Below are positions 18,907-29,780 of a stretch of DNA of 64,000 nt, one piece after another. The notes beneath the pieces are model-generated. The model searched no databases, was not told where the DNA came from, and saw only the letters and a list, made by a program, of their open reading frames with translations. The DNA comes from Oikopleura dioica (Eukaryota > Chordata > Appendicularia > Copelata > Oikopleuridae): assembly GCA_907165135.1 (NCBI GenBank), contig OU015568.1, positions 12,284,501 through 12,348,500 of the forward strand, written 5' to 3'. Each line of letters begins with the position of its first letter. The stretch's first letter is position 1. The position numbers were made by a program, and so were the translations under genes.

Positions 18907-21574
18907 CGAGTTTCTCAGGAATAAGTGGCCTGAGAAGATATCACCAAAAGAGAAGCTCGTTTGGGTTTATTGAGAGAAGAGATGAAGGAATAAAATGCAT
19001 CGGGGAGCACAAGTTTATTCTCAAGCGTCAGATCTGCGACGGGCGCCCAGACTGCAAAGATGGAAGCGACGAAATAACTTGCAGTAAGTCCAAATGAGTG
19101 CTCATTATTGAAAAATAGAAGGTTTTTTAAGGATTACTGATTGGAAGTTTACATTTTCTGTTTGAGTTTTCCCAGAATTGTGGATTTATCTTCTTAATTT
19201 CGGCCTATGATTGTCGATTATCAGACTATCTTGCCAAAAAATAGTCGACAATTTTCGGATCAAGAAAGAGACTAGTAAGAAAGGATTCTAGTTTTGCCTT
19301 AGAAAGCCCTGAATCAGGTCAGGAGTTGAAAATAGACGCCCAAAACTAAGTGGGGCTTAAGAATATCGGGTTAGGAGGACACTTGACCTCTGATTTTCTA
19401 ATCCGGAGTCCTGTTTGTCCAAGGCTAAGCACAGGGTTTAACTGGGGATGGACGTGTTTGACATGATTTTTTATGGTTTTCCGAAATCACAAAATTCGAT
19501 TTTACGCCTCGATATGTTCCTCTTGGGTGGTCCCGAATTAATACTGCCTATAAAACACAGCAAAAACGTATCTCTCTTTCCTAATCGGATATGCCCATCA
19601 AAACTACTAAAAATAGCGATAAAGGACAGTTGGAAAATAACTGATATCAGCAGCAGCCGCTATTGAATATTCATTTCCCAAAACACAAGGAGCACTTTTT
19701 TGATAACAATCGGAACCGACGGGATAAGCCGCCAAAGAATGCGCCAAGCCCTCATGGCCAAGGCTGAAATTACCGAATTCCCCGGAAGTGGAAAAACTTC
19801 AATTGAAATTTTTGAAGAACATAAATTGCCTGAGAAATTGAGGCATTCATCGCGAAAATAATCATTTTTCTTTATAAAAACACGAGAAAAAAGCCGCCCG
19901 CGGCTTCATTTATTTTGACCATCTTTAGTCCAAAAGGATAGTAGGGAGGATTGAGTATTTTAAAAGCACTATAAGGTGCACTGATCGAAATACTTAGAAT
20001 GAAGAATAAATAATTCTAAAAATGTGACAGCAGACAATTAATCGATTAATTGATGAGACATTGAGGTGCTAAATCGTTTTGAATGATCCTTCTTCAAATA
20101 CAGTAAGAATGTTAAACCAACTGTAATCGAATCGATTGTGATCACTGGAAGGCGGCCAACGCGTGCCTAACTATACCTAGGCCTCGGACGTAAAAAATCA
20201 TCACCACCAGCCGGTCGTCGTACGGTAACAAGAATAGGCTCATTCGAAAGCTATTGAACAGGGCTTTCTGTTGGGCTTATAAAAAAACTGGGCCCTGTCC
20301 TCCTTTTTCGAGATATTTGACTTTGAAGGTAAGCTTCGAAAAATATTTTTCAAAATAACTCGTAACAGAAAGGGAGGGCCCAGTTTTTTTATCGGTCAAA
20401 TAGAAAGCCCTTATCAAGACCTTTCGAATGAGCCCTCTCATGTTCCCGTACGATGACCGGATGGTGAAAATCGTCTTTTTTACGTCCGAGGCCTAACTAT
20501 ACCTGTACTCTGAAACTACAGGGTGTCTTCGCTTAAAATCTCCCAGGCTCGGAAATTTATTCACGGGAGAAGGTCAAGATTACCCCTTATAAATTTTCGC
20601 TTTTATTGATTTTGAGCCCAATATTTTAGCTTCGATAAAATGGACGTCAATTCATCTGCCAGAGTCATGTAAATCAAGTGTCGATTGTGACTACAAGTAT
20701 CAATACCAGTACGACCAGAATGAAGGTAAAATAACTTTATTTGAAACCCCATATACCATGGAGTTGAGCTCTAAGGGGAGATCTTCATGGTATTTGAATT
20801 AACCCTAATTCTCCTTTCAGGAAAATGCGAAAAATGCCTAGACTGTGGACCTTGCTCAACAACTGCTCGTTTTTGGACCCTTGAAGACTGTCAAAATGAC
20901 TGTGAGTTTCCTGATCGAATGAGAATCTTCCAGCAGGAGACTTTCTCCGTACTATATTCAGAAGTCTACCCTGGGCTTTATCCTTTCAAGCGAAATTTAC
21001 TCGAGGTAGAGCATTATTTCTTACTTTTTGGAATGAAACTTTTTTTAGCTTTGGCTCTCTGGAAATATTCGTCAGCCCGACTCGACATCGAAGAAGAATA
21101 ACTTCGGTATGTATTTAAACAATCACTGATTGTCAATCAGTCATCTTTCAATACCCGATTCTAGCTCTCAGAGGAGTCATACTCGAAGCAAGACGCAACC
21201 AAAACGATCCTTCAGAATACTCGATCATGATGACAATCAACGAGGACTACAACCAAAACTGGGTTGCTGGATACAGCGCGAGATTGAACGTCACTCTTCG
21301 TAAAAAGAAGCGTTTTCCTCTAGGTAAGAGCTAATCAAATATCAATTAGATGGCCTGAAATAACCACTTACATTCTAATTAAGGAAAGGAAGTGATCATC
21401 ACTGGAAAGACCAATGGAAAATTAGACAACCACGACCGGCTCGAAGTGACAGACGCCATTCTCAGATCTGTAAGACGCCTTTCTTAAGTTTACCACCTTT
21501 ATCCCCTTTTTTAGTCGAGAAGCAGAAGCTTACGGCGGAACATCCGCTCGCGTTTCAGCGTACCGCAGCACTAG
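18907..21574 (+). CDS. secreted LDLa-containing protein with Cys-rich and NTR-like C-terminal region (5' end unresolved)
   Basis: First identified exon 18907-19083 holds an LDL-receptor class A module: IKCIGEHKFILKRQICDGRP then DCKDGSDEITC (calcium-binding DGSDE). Next exon about 20640-20726 (WTSIHLPESCKSSVDCDYKY) after an intron of about 1.55 kb that carries a transposon. Further exons from about 20820 read GKCEKCLDCGPCSTTARFW, TLEDCQNDCEFPDRM and LWLSGNIRQPDSTSKKNNF. Then GVILEARRNQNDPSEYSIMM, ARLNVTLRKKKRFPLGKEVI and ITGKTNGKLDNHDRLEV, and an Arg-rich end (RRNIRSRFSVPQH) at TAG 21572-21574. All phases agree. The region with alternating beta-like segments resembles an NTR/C345C fold, but this is only a guess. 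Extracellular location is inferred from the LDLa module and the Cys content. Confidence 0.62.
19700..19862 (+). other. possible coding fragment inside the long LDLa-gene intron
   Basis: A frame reading GISRQRMRQALMAKAEITEF, PGSGKTSIEIFEEHKLPEK, ending RHSSRK before a TAA, looks protein-like in composition. It has no clear start codon or splice acceptor. It may be a terminal exon of a nested gene or chance. Unassigned. Confidence 0.25.
20180..20493. mobile_element. inverted-repeat element with about 11-bp target duplication
   Basis: GGCCTCGGACGTAAAAAA at 20180 is mirrored by TTTTTTACGTCCGAGGCC ending at 20493. The inner arms also pair (GTACGG, AAAGCTATT..AGGGCTTTCT, AAAAAAACTGGGCCCT). Flanking it on both sides is TAACTATACCT (20168-20178 and 20494-20504), a probable target-site duplication. 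It lies in a long intron. No coding capacity. Confidence 0.8.
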
Positions 21575-21915
21575 AATCATCGCCCGTAACTTATTCAATT
21601 TCCAGACAAGAAACACACTGAACCTCATTTTCAACCCTCAAAAGCATGCAACTCCATCTTCTGTATCAAAAACTTCTGCTAAAGATAAATCCACATCTAC
21701 CTCACTTTTATGTTCATTTTTTTATATCAAGCTTCGATCGTGTTATTTTCTATTGTTTTTACTGTGAGAAGGGACACTTGGCTGACAGGGGAAACAATTG
21801 CAAGGGTGGTTCCTGGCAACGCTAAACAGCAAAATCGCGCAATATCGTACGCAAATATCAAATAGAAAGTCTGTTTCATTATTTTTGTTCAAGAGAAAAA
21901 AATTGAAAGGAGAAA
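21575..21915. other. intergenic, 3' region of LDLa gene and upstream of FABP-like gene
   Basis: AT-rich. No clear AATAAA or TATA element. Nothing else seen. Confidence 0.35.
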
Positions 21916-22510
21916 ATGTTCAACGGACAGTGGAAAAGAACGCACGCTGACACGTAATGCTTTTTATTTCCAAAAAAGCGGATTAGAATATTCTTCATTT
22001 TTTTTCAGTCTTGAGCAACTGTGCTTTGTGCTTGAAATAAAAGAAAACGATAAAATTGCAGAGTTGGAAATGCTTCTCAATGCAAATCTTAGCACAATAA
22101 TTGACGAGGAGGATGACCAAATAACTGTTTTTCACCGATTTGTTTTCGATTGTAAGCTTGGAAACCACGTATGATTTAAATAAAACTTTCCCAGTGGATA
22201 ATGAAACAGAAGATTCGAGGGTCATCAAATTTAATCAATTGGATACTTGTACGGTAACTCTTACAAATCTGTACCATTTTTAATTGATCTTGAAGGCAAT
22301 GAACGGAGAAAAAGTTCAAAGCTCGTATCATAGAAGCGGAATCGCATCAATAGAAGGCCATGAAGGCGACTTTTCCATCACTTACAGGTTCGAATACTCA
22401 AATAATAATACCACTTACGGAGCGCTAGAATTGATGGAAGTAGACTGATTCAAACAATCAAACGAGGTCATCATCAATTTCGGCAAATCTCCGAAGAAAT
22501 ATTTTACTGA
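21916..22510 (+). CDS. fatty-acid-binding-protein-fold (FABP/CRABP) lipocalin-like protein
   Basis: ATG 21916 (MFNGQWKRTHADTLEQL), stop TGA 22508-22510. Five exons joined by GT-AG introns: about 21957-22008, 22152-22195, 22256-22296, and 22388-22428. The product is about 136 residues, close to the usual 130-135 of the family. It opens with the family signature F-x-G-x-W-K. The body is made of alternating beta-type segments (QITVFHRFVFDLDNETEDSR, DSRVIKFNQLDTCTAMNGE, GIASIEGHEGDFSITYRIDG) and it closes with LIQTIKRGHHQFRQISEEIF, comparable to the final strands LI.T...G.....R.Y. Family members carry fatty acids or retinoids in the cytosol. There is no signal peptide. Assignment rests on the size, the start signature and strand pattern. 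AATAAA near 22526. Confidence 0.65.
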
Positions 22511-22722
22511 CAATCCCGTCTTTCAATAAACTGAAACTTCTTTATTCAAAGAGTTTTCGGAACATTCTGATTTCGCAGAAGCGTCTTATCTGACATGATA
22601 AGGTTCTTGTAATTGAATATAATTTCGATTTTCCACTTTCGCAACAGACAAACCCGCACCACTAGCGACACCCTTACAAGCTCGGGTTGAATCATCTTTT
22701 CAAGGACCGGTCAGTTGAAAGA

Positions 22723-25700
22723 ATGAGACTCTCAGCGGCGTTACCTTGGATTGTTAGAGAAAGTTAGAGATTGAAAGAGATATAATAAAAATTTAGGCTG
22801 CATCAGAGGGATCTTCATCAGACCAAGAATATGATGTACCTCAACACGGCGGAGACAATCATCATGGCCAAGGACCGTACGGAGATCTTATGGTTGCTCC
22901 GTGGCAAGTTCCCATTTTTGAAAAATTTGGGATGGATCCTAGCAAAATGCGCTTAGACCCTTATGCTGATAATGAGCCTCCAACTGAGATGGAAGGTCGA
23001 GGTCTTTCAGACGGCGCTTATGCGAAAAAGTGGAATTATGTTGATCCAGACGGAAGAATTCGAGTTCCCTACTTTATCGATTCGACGGTTCCAGAAGAAT
23101 ATCATCAGGGAATCCACGATGCGCTGGCTGTCTTCACCGAAGCAGTAGGCTGTCTGGATGTGTTTTACGACCCAGAACTTCACCATTGGCATGGAGTTCA
23201 TATTTTCGGAGAGAATGACGTCGACGGTGATGGCTGCTGGTCATATGTTGGACTCTGCAGGAATTGCGGTGCGAGCAGAGGCGAAGGCAAAACAGGCTAC
23301 GCTGAACAAGGAATGCGCCACGGCTGGCAAGCGATGAGACTTCCAAACTGGTGCACAGGGCCTGGCGGTGTCCACCACGAGTTTCTCCACGCTCTCGGTT
23401 TCATGCACGAGCAGGATCGACCGGACGTCTGGAATTATTTCGAGAAAAAAGATGCGCCTCCAAAAATTAACAATTTCTATGATACCGGCCATCCGTTCGA
23501 ACGGTAGTATGATCTCAAAATTCGGCCAAATGCCGAATTTTCATATACTCATATTTTGAATGAATAATTCGGCCAGAGTGGCCGAATTTTTCGACCGAAA
23601 TTGAAGGATTTTTTGGATGAAAAATTCGGCCCCCAAGAGTAAAGGCCGCGCCCCTATAAAGCCACTCGTTTATTAAGAGTCTCCATTTTATCAGTAAAAA
23701 AGTATCCAATCTAATGGTTCCTAACCTCGGGGCTCCGCCCCTTCGGTCCTAAGATGCCGGGGTCTAGTCTAGGGTTAGTTAGGGTTACCTCGGGTAATTT
23801 GTTCCGTCATTTTTGCAGGTGCCCCCTAACCCTAACCTTTATTTTAGCGAATACTACGATCTTAATTTTCATCGGTAAGACCGGAATTCTTGTGGTAATG
23901 ATAAGTCCGGTTATTGTCCTAAAAAATCAAATTATCAGAATTGATAACAAGCATTCATAGCGATTGCGAAAGCCCTCAAAAAAGAAAAATGACTGTCCAC
24001 GGAGAATTTCACTGGCCGAATTTTTCACCAAAATACTTTGTAGAATCCGCCCAATAATTCGGTCAATTTGGCCGAATTTTTCATTCAGAATTATTGAAAA
24101 TATTGACGAATAATTCGGCTATAGGTGGCCGAATTTTGAGATAATACTACGCTTCGAACCTTCGTCGGCCGTTATGTATAGTGGTTTTAAACTTCTTAAT
24201 GGGGGGAGGTACAAGTCGGCGGAGTATTTGACTACAACTGACGCTTTGCAGCTTGATGCGCTATTTTGCAAAGACCCGTGGGTCTCGCACCATCCTATGC
24301 CTCCAATGTCTCAGTGTCTTGGCCCTGATGTACTTGGCTACATGCGCCCGATTTTGCAGAGTAAAATTTGTGACAATGTTCAAGATTGCTACGACGGATC
24401 TGATGAGGATGGAAGTCTCGCGATCTGCACTAACCAATTAGAAGCTGAAAAAACCGATCTTGGGTGCTGCAAAACCCTTCACATGAACTGGAAGGACCAT
24501 GTCTGTACCGCAAATGGAACAGAAAATGGTAGGGATGTTTACTGGTGCGATGGGCCCACTGCAGAACGATTGGCATTTGGTGATCGTGGATGGACTGCTT
24601 ATTCGAGTAGCGGATCGAAGCTGGCATGGAGCTACACAGGTGACAGTCAATTGCCTTGTGTTGGTGATAATGGAGAATTCGATCGAGTTTTTAATTGGGG
24701 AGCTACTCCCTTAGAACTTTCTTGCCCACATGGAGGTTCTATTGTGAAACTTCAGCCATGCGCCAGTCACGATTGCGCGGACGATGAGCTTTGCGTGAAC
24801 AATGAAGATGAAACTACATTTTCTTGCATTCCTCGGCCCACAACAACACCAGCAATAACTACAACGATCTCATCAGAAGGAACTGTATGGTTTGTCGGAT
24901 ATAACGACACAGTCAACTACGATCAAGCAGTTGAAAATTGCTCAGCGCTTGCTCAAGAATTTGCAGATACTGTCGGCTACCCACCATTCTTTAGAAATGA
25001 AAGAGAATATGATATTTATCGTCGGCAAGTAGAAGTTCGAAAAGAATGGCTAGGCTACGAGCAGCAAAATGGTGACACAACCCAGTGGCTTAATGCCGAC
25101 GGGTCAAATACAAGTTTTACGGATTGGGACGACGATTGGGATCCAAATCAACCTAACTATGACCACCAGCCTTGTGTAATAACTGGCTACGAGAATCAAC
25201 TTGAGTGGCATGACGTGTCTTGCGGGGGACAAATCCTTTTTCTTGCCGCTTCGAATCATCTTCAATTACGACGACAACCAGTACCACAACAACAACCACC
25301 ACGACTACGACAACAACAACGACTACAACTACAACAACCACGACAACATCAACAGTCACCTCGGAAGGTGCAGTTTGGTTTGTCGAACAAACCGATGGGC
25401 CAGTTTCATATGCGACGGCCAAAGCGAATTGCGCGGCAAAAGCTCTAGAATTCGAAAACACTGTTGGATATCCATCATTTTTCAGAAATCCACGAGAATG
25501 GGAGATTTACAGTAATTATGTGACGGAACGACTGGAATGGCTCGGCTACGAGCAGCAAGAAAATCATACGATGTGGCTCAATGCCGATGGCTCAGAAGTG
25601 ACATTTACTTTTGGGATTCGCCTTGGCAGCCAAACAGAGATGATCAACCTTGCGTTATTACCGGCTGGTCTGGAATCAGAAAATGGCATGATATTCACTG

Positions 25701-26972
25701 CACCTATGGAAACACCAATTATTCCTGCCGATTTAAGTCTTCTACGCTGGTAACCTCAACGACAACGACAACCACTACAACCACAACAACTGCAACTTCG
25801 GAAGGAAGCGTTTGGTTCGTAAAGATGGGCGAACAGAAGCTCAACTACACAATCGCAAAAGAAAATTGCGCCGAGTTGGCGCTAAACTACACAAATACAG
25901 TTGGCTACCCCTCCTTCTTTAGAAATCAACTAGAATGGGACCAATATCACGAAGAAGTTCAACATCGACGAGAATGGCTTGGATATGAGCAGCAGAATGG
26001 TGACAATGATCAGTGGCTGAACGCGGATGGGTCTGAAGTAACTTTCAGATTTTGGGATGATGGTCAGCCAAACTACGATCACCAGGATTGCGCAATCACC
26101 GGTTATGATTATAATCGAGAATGGCATGATGTCACGTGTTCGCAGGAGGAAAAATACTCTTGTCGGCTCGAGCAAATAACAACCACGACCACGACCACGA
26201 CAACGACAACGACGACTACAACTACAACTACAACTACAACTACAACAGGTACAAGTTCTCGTGATATATGTTTCCGAAAAATTAAGATCCCTGCCCATGC
26301 ACTCAGGGAGTTGCCAACGCGATGAACAGAAACGAAAAAGCTTTATGGAAATGGAATCGAATGAAGCCTTATTTCCGGGTATCTATCTGTCTCCTCTTAT
26401 TTATAAATTTGACTCTTATTTAGACCAACACCGCTTCTTCATTCCAAATCGCTTCAAAGACTGCTGGTAACTTGACCGCATATCAAGGCTATTTGCTTTT
26501 CTCCCGCAAAACATGCAAACAATTGGTGCTGAACATGTTCAAAGATGACCCTGCATTTTCATATGACATCATTGATCGCCGCCAGAAAAAATCAACATAT
26601 CCAATGCCAAATTATGACGCTTTCAATACAGTTTATTATCGAGATCGAGAGGGTGAACACAAGAACCATCGATCAATTACTCTTGGATTCAAGTAATATC
26701 TTCCGTTATTTTCATCACTAAAATTAATTTCAAGTGCTTTGAAGATTCAGCCAGACATCACCGGCAATAGCAAAAAAGATATCTACATTCTCCACCTCAG
26801 TTATCCAAATGGTCTACCGGATACAATCACCTGGGAGGACCTCTATGAATGTATGAACTATGCCAAACCAGTAACAATACCAATGAAACAGAGCAATATT
26901 GATCTGTTTGGCCTGAATCCTGCTTGCGACTATACTAGCTGTGTCGGAGAGGAAGTCATTGTTGGATGGTAA
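22723..26972 (+). CDS. secreted astacin metalloprotease with LDLa and three C-type-lectin-like modules
   Basis: Exon 1 (22723-22752) plus exon 2 (from 22797) give signal peptide MRLSAALPWIAASEG, a propeptide, then an astacin domain: WNYVDPDGRIRVPYFIDSTV and the zinc site HHEFLHALGFMHEQDRPD (HExxHxxGxxH). The Met-turn SSAVMYSG lies beyond a 650-bp transposon; canonical splicing 23504-24124 would keep frame and add about 11 residues. Next: LDLa CDNVQDCYDGSDEDGSLAIC, a Cys-rich region, then three C-type-lectin-like modules (WLGYEQQNGD, QWLNADGS, QPNYDHQPC, WHDVSC) separated by Thr-rich linkers. A unique Cys-containing C-terminal domain (26292-26972, introns about 26250-26288, 26381-26425, 26694-26735) ends GEEVIVGW. 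Two one-base homopolymer shifts interrupt the frame (25224-25228, 25609-25612). An extracellular protease with sugar-binding-type modules. Confidence 0.78.
23503..24152. mobile_element. terminal-inverted-repeat element inserted in the astacin catalytic domain
   Basis: GGTAGTATGATCTCAAAATT at 23503 and its reverse complement AATTTTGAGATAATACTACG ending near 24152 form terminal repeats of about 25 bp. Subterminal ATTCGGCC/GGCCGAAT motifs recur at least eight times in both orientations. Flanks TTCGAAC (23496-23502 and 24153-24159) are a 7-bp target duplication. The element contains short CCCTAACCCTAACC and GGGTTAGTTAGGGTTA fragments. No transposase frame. Removing the element and one TTCGAAC restores the uninterrupted astacin frame GHPFEPSSAVMYSG. 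Confidence 0.85.
25264..25364 (+). repeat. ACN/ACAACN simple repeat coding poly-Thr linkers
   Basis: Thr-codon-rich low-complexity DNA (ACGACGACAACC...) between lectin modules; similar stretches at about 25756-25800 and 26175-26250. In frame these give linkers of 12-25 Thr residues, likely O-glycosylated. The long antisense Val-rich and other-frame reads here are artefacts of the repeat. Confidence 0.8.
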
Positions 26973-27062
26973 AGCCAGTTATCTTGACGAAAGTAGAATT
27001 TGACAAGAAATAAATTTTTTTCTGAATGCTATTTACATTTTAATACTGAATAAATGAGATCA

Positions 27063-28786
27063 TTATACTGTACAAGGATCAAAGACCTCTCTCAGATAAG
27101 ATAAAGGTACCATCCCAACATCATTGTGTTCATCTCTCACCATCATCCAACCATCGTCCGTTCCATCGCTAGGCTCTTCTGTCAGTTTATCGTTTTCGTG
27201 TATTGCTAGGGCGTTGTCAACTTCAAAGCCTTCCGCGTCCTGGCCATTATAGTTATACAACGCTATTATTTGAGATTTCATAGTGACGTTTTAAATAATA
27301 ACCGATTTTATTGTGAATTCCCGTTCCTACAAATTTTCGCAAACATCGATTTGGAGGAGGCGGGGGAGGTGGTTGAGAAGCCGTGAGTTTTACGGAATTT
27401 CCTCGCGTCAAAAATGATGGACGAGGAGAAGTGTCGATTAGTTCGTACGTAGAAAGACCGAAATCTAATGAGCTCGAGGAAATCTTCTTCGGTTCAGCAT
27501 AAGTTTCATCTCCAAGAGTCATTCTTCTTCCGGGTATTGCAGTTCCGTTTTGTTCCCCAGAGCCAAATCCAGAATCGGGGACTTCTGATTTACTTCCTAT
27601 GAATTTTTTATCAAAAAAAAACAAAGCTTTTAAACAAACAAACCTGAGCTATTCGTTTCAGCAGGCAATTCTAGCTCCGGAAAATCAGAATTGGAAGCGA
27701 CAGAGGAGAAGGTCCGAAAGATTCTTTGTAAATCTTCTTCGGCATCTGCCGCAGGCGTTTTTTCCATACTTGTGAATTGAAAAGTCTGATTTGTAGCACA
27801 CCTGCATTCTTCGATCGCAATTATCTACTCAAATACGACTTTCTATAAATAAAGAATGACAAACCTGTTTCCTATACACTTCCTCGGCCTTTTCGCAAAG
27901 CTTCGGTAGAAAATCGCCGAAGATGTGTTTCCTGTTGTCGTTGTAAATGTACACTTGCTTGGTGTATTCTTCACGGCAGATGAGTTCTTTAGCTCGAGCT
28001 TTTTGGCGATCGTGGGTCGAGCTTTTGAAGAATGAGCTTTTTCTGGCTTTTAAATTAAATAGGGCTTTTTTGAAATCAAGGAAGAGATTAAAAAGTTAAC
28101 AGCCATTTTCCTTTTCTTTTTCGCATTCTGAAGGTCAGTTATTCTTTTCTTCTCCGCAACTGCTTCATCTAAATTTTTCTCCAGTTTTCTCGCTTCTTTC
28201 AATTTCAGCTTCAAATCGCTCGTTTTGTCTTCATAACCAACTTTCAATTTCCGAATATCATCCGCGTTCATGGCTTGTTTCCCTTTCAGCGCTCCAATCG
28301 CGGAATTCATCATTTCAAACGAGTTCTTTGCCGCGGTACTTTCAGATTTTAGAATGGCGAAAATGCTGTTAAAACTTTTGTGGGGCTGGAGATTTGCGTT
28401 CGCTTCGGCTTCGCTTTCCTTTATTGACCTGAAATCTCAATGATTTTCAGGAGGGAAAAATTTCTACCCAAAGTATTTCTTTTCATGCTGCTCTGCAACA
28501 CCTTGTAATCGTACTGAATACGCCTGTTGTGTCTGTGCCACGGCCAACCAAGTATCAATCATCGCCTGGGACCGTTTCTGATTCGTTTCCAAGTGTTCCA
28601 AAAGCTTCGTAAAACTCTCACCAAGGACGTTCCAACTCATCTCGTAGTAATTATTTCTCTTTCGAACCTTCCGTGGCTTCGGAAAAAGCGAAGGTCGACG
28701 GCGTAAACTTCAAAAAGTTATTATTTAAAGTGCGACAATTTTTCAAAAAGAGAGAGATCTTGAATTTGTGGTAAAGGGGAGGTCAT
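27063..28786 (-). CDS. F-BAR and SH3 domain protein
   Basis: ATG 28786 (MTSPLPQIQDLSLFEK), a 31-nt intron, then the F-BAR/FCH N-terminus MSWNVLGESFTKLLEHLETN, QRSQ-type helix and AQTQQAYSVRLQGVAEQHEK. Long Lys/Glu helices continue (ADDIRKLKVGYEDKTSDLKL, LKEARKLEKNLDEAVAEKKR; TKQVYIYNDNRKHIFGDFLP). A Ser/Pro linker has a PPPPPPP tract. The C-terminal SH3 begins QIIALYNYNGQDAEGFEV (ALYDY motif) and carries DDGWMMVRDEHNDVGMVP and LSYLREV, ending DPCTV at 27063. F-BAR proteins bind and bend membranes; the SH3 recruits actin or dynamin factors. Layout matches the CIP4/FBP17, PSTPIP or nostrin group. No HR1 coiled coil was seen, so the subgroup is left open. Introns are mostly 40-70 nt. Confidence 0.82.
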
Positions 28787-29780
28787 TTGTTTGAGTTTTT
28801 TACGACTATTGTTTACATGCAGCGAGTTGGGGGTCAGTTAGGCCCGGTAAGAGCGGGTTTTTTTACTGATAGGAAAGATATTTCGGGTGTGTTTATTGTG
28901 CATGGTGTACCGTGCACGCTACAGAAGATTTCTAAGTAATCAAATATAACGACGATTTAGATTCATTTTCCTACAAATCATATCACAGCGGCCAATTTAG
29001 GAAGAATTCTCCTAACCTGGTACTCATGCTTCAAAAATTTCTCTTGAAGTAAGAAAAAAACTTCTTGTCTGACCGCTCACGCGACAAATATCCAATTACC
29101 AAAAAAGAGCGAAAAGAGAAAGGAATTTTGTATGAAAAGATGCCTCAACAAAAAATAAGGAATCCAGCGCATCTCCTGTTAAATAAAAATTCTCAACTTT
29201 TTGTGCGGCTAAAATAATAATGGGATAATCCAGGCGAAACTTCCGTTCACGAGTTATTTCAGTAGAAGCTCACCTGTTTTCTTGTGGTTTATGATTTCTT
29301 TAAAATATGTCTCTCAAAATTTCTTGGGGAAAATTTTGATCGTTATTTTACGCGGCCAGAAATTCTGCGAAGATTAAATATTTGGTGCGAAGACTGCGCC
29401 TTTAATTGCTTTAGAATTCGGACACTCGTATTTTATTATTCTCGTGGTTCGTTTCATTCATACTCATATGATACATTTTCAATAGAAAACAGGATTTCTG
29501 CATCGAGGTGGGAGCAAAATCGACTTTTAAAAAAATTTATTGATAATTTACTCGATTTCTCAATTTTTTTTCGTAAATAAGAATAAAATCAGAATGACGG
29601 GGCAGCAGACAAAATGAACGTCAGATAATGATCCCAATTGCCATTCAATTTCGTCGAGTCAATCATTACTGCAAATTGCATTATGTGCTTTAATCAAGTC
29701 GGCATCTAAAAAAACAAAAAGATGTGACATCTTAGATGTCACATCTCGTGATATCAACTTACCAGAAAACTGCGTTCTCT
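28787..29780. other. gene-free 1 kb
   Basis: Upstream of the F-BAR gene and downstream of the kinase/papain-like gene. AT-rich; one open frame at 29284-29580 on the plus strand lacks coding character. Contains a perfect 11-bp hairpin (29721-29745) and a segment (about 29598-29668) duplicated near 33040-33105. Confidence 0.4.
29721..29745. repeat. perfect hairpin, 11-bp stem, 3-nt loop
   Basis: GATGTGACATC - TTA - GATGTCACATC. It lies about 35 bp beyond the stop codon of the minus-strand kinase/papain-like gene. Role unknown; could be a 3' processing or pausing element, or a tiny foldback remnant. Confidence 0.6.

Noticed and set aside
25153-25461. Val-rich minus-strand frame
   Set aside because: It is the antisense of Thr-codon simple repeats (ACN) in the lectin linkers.
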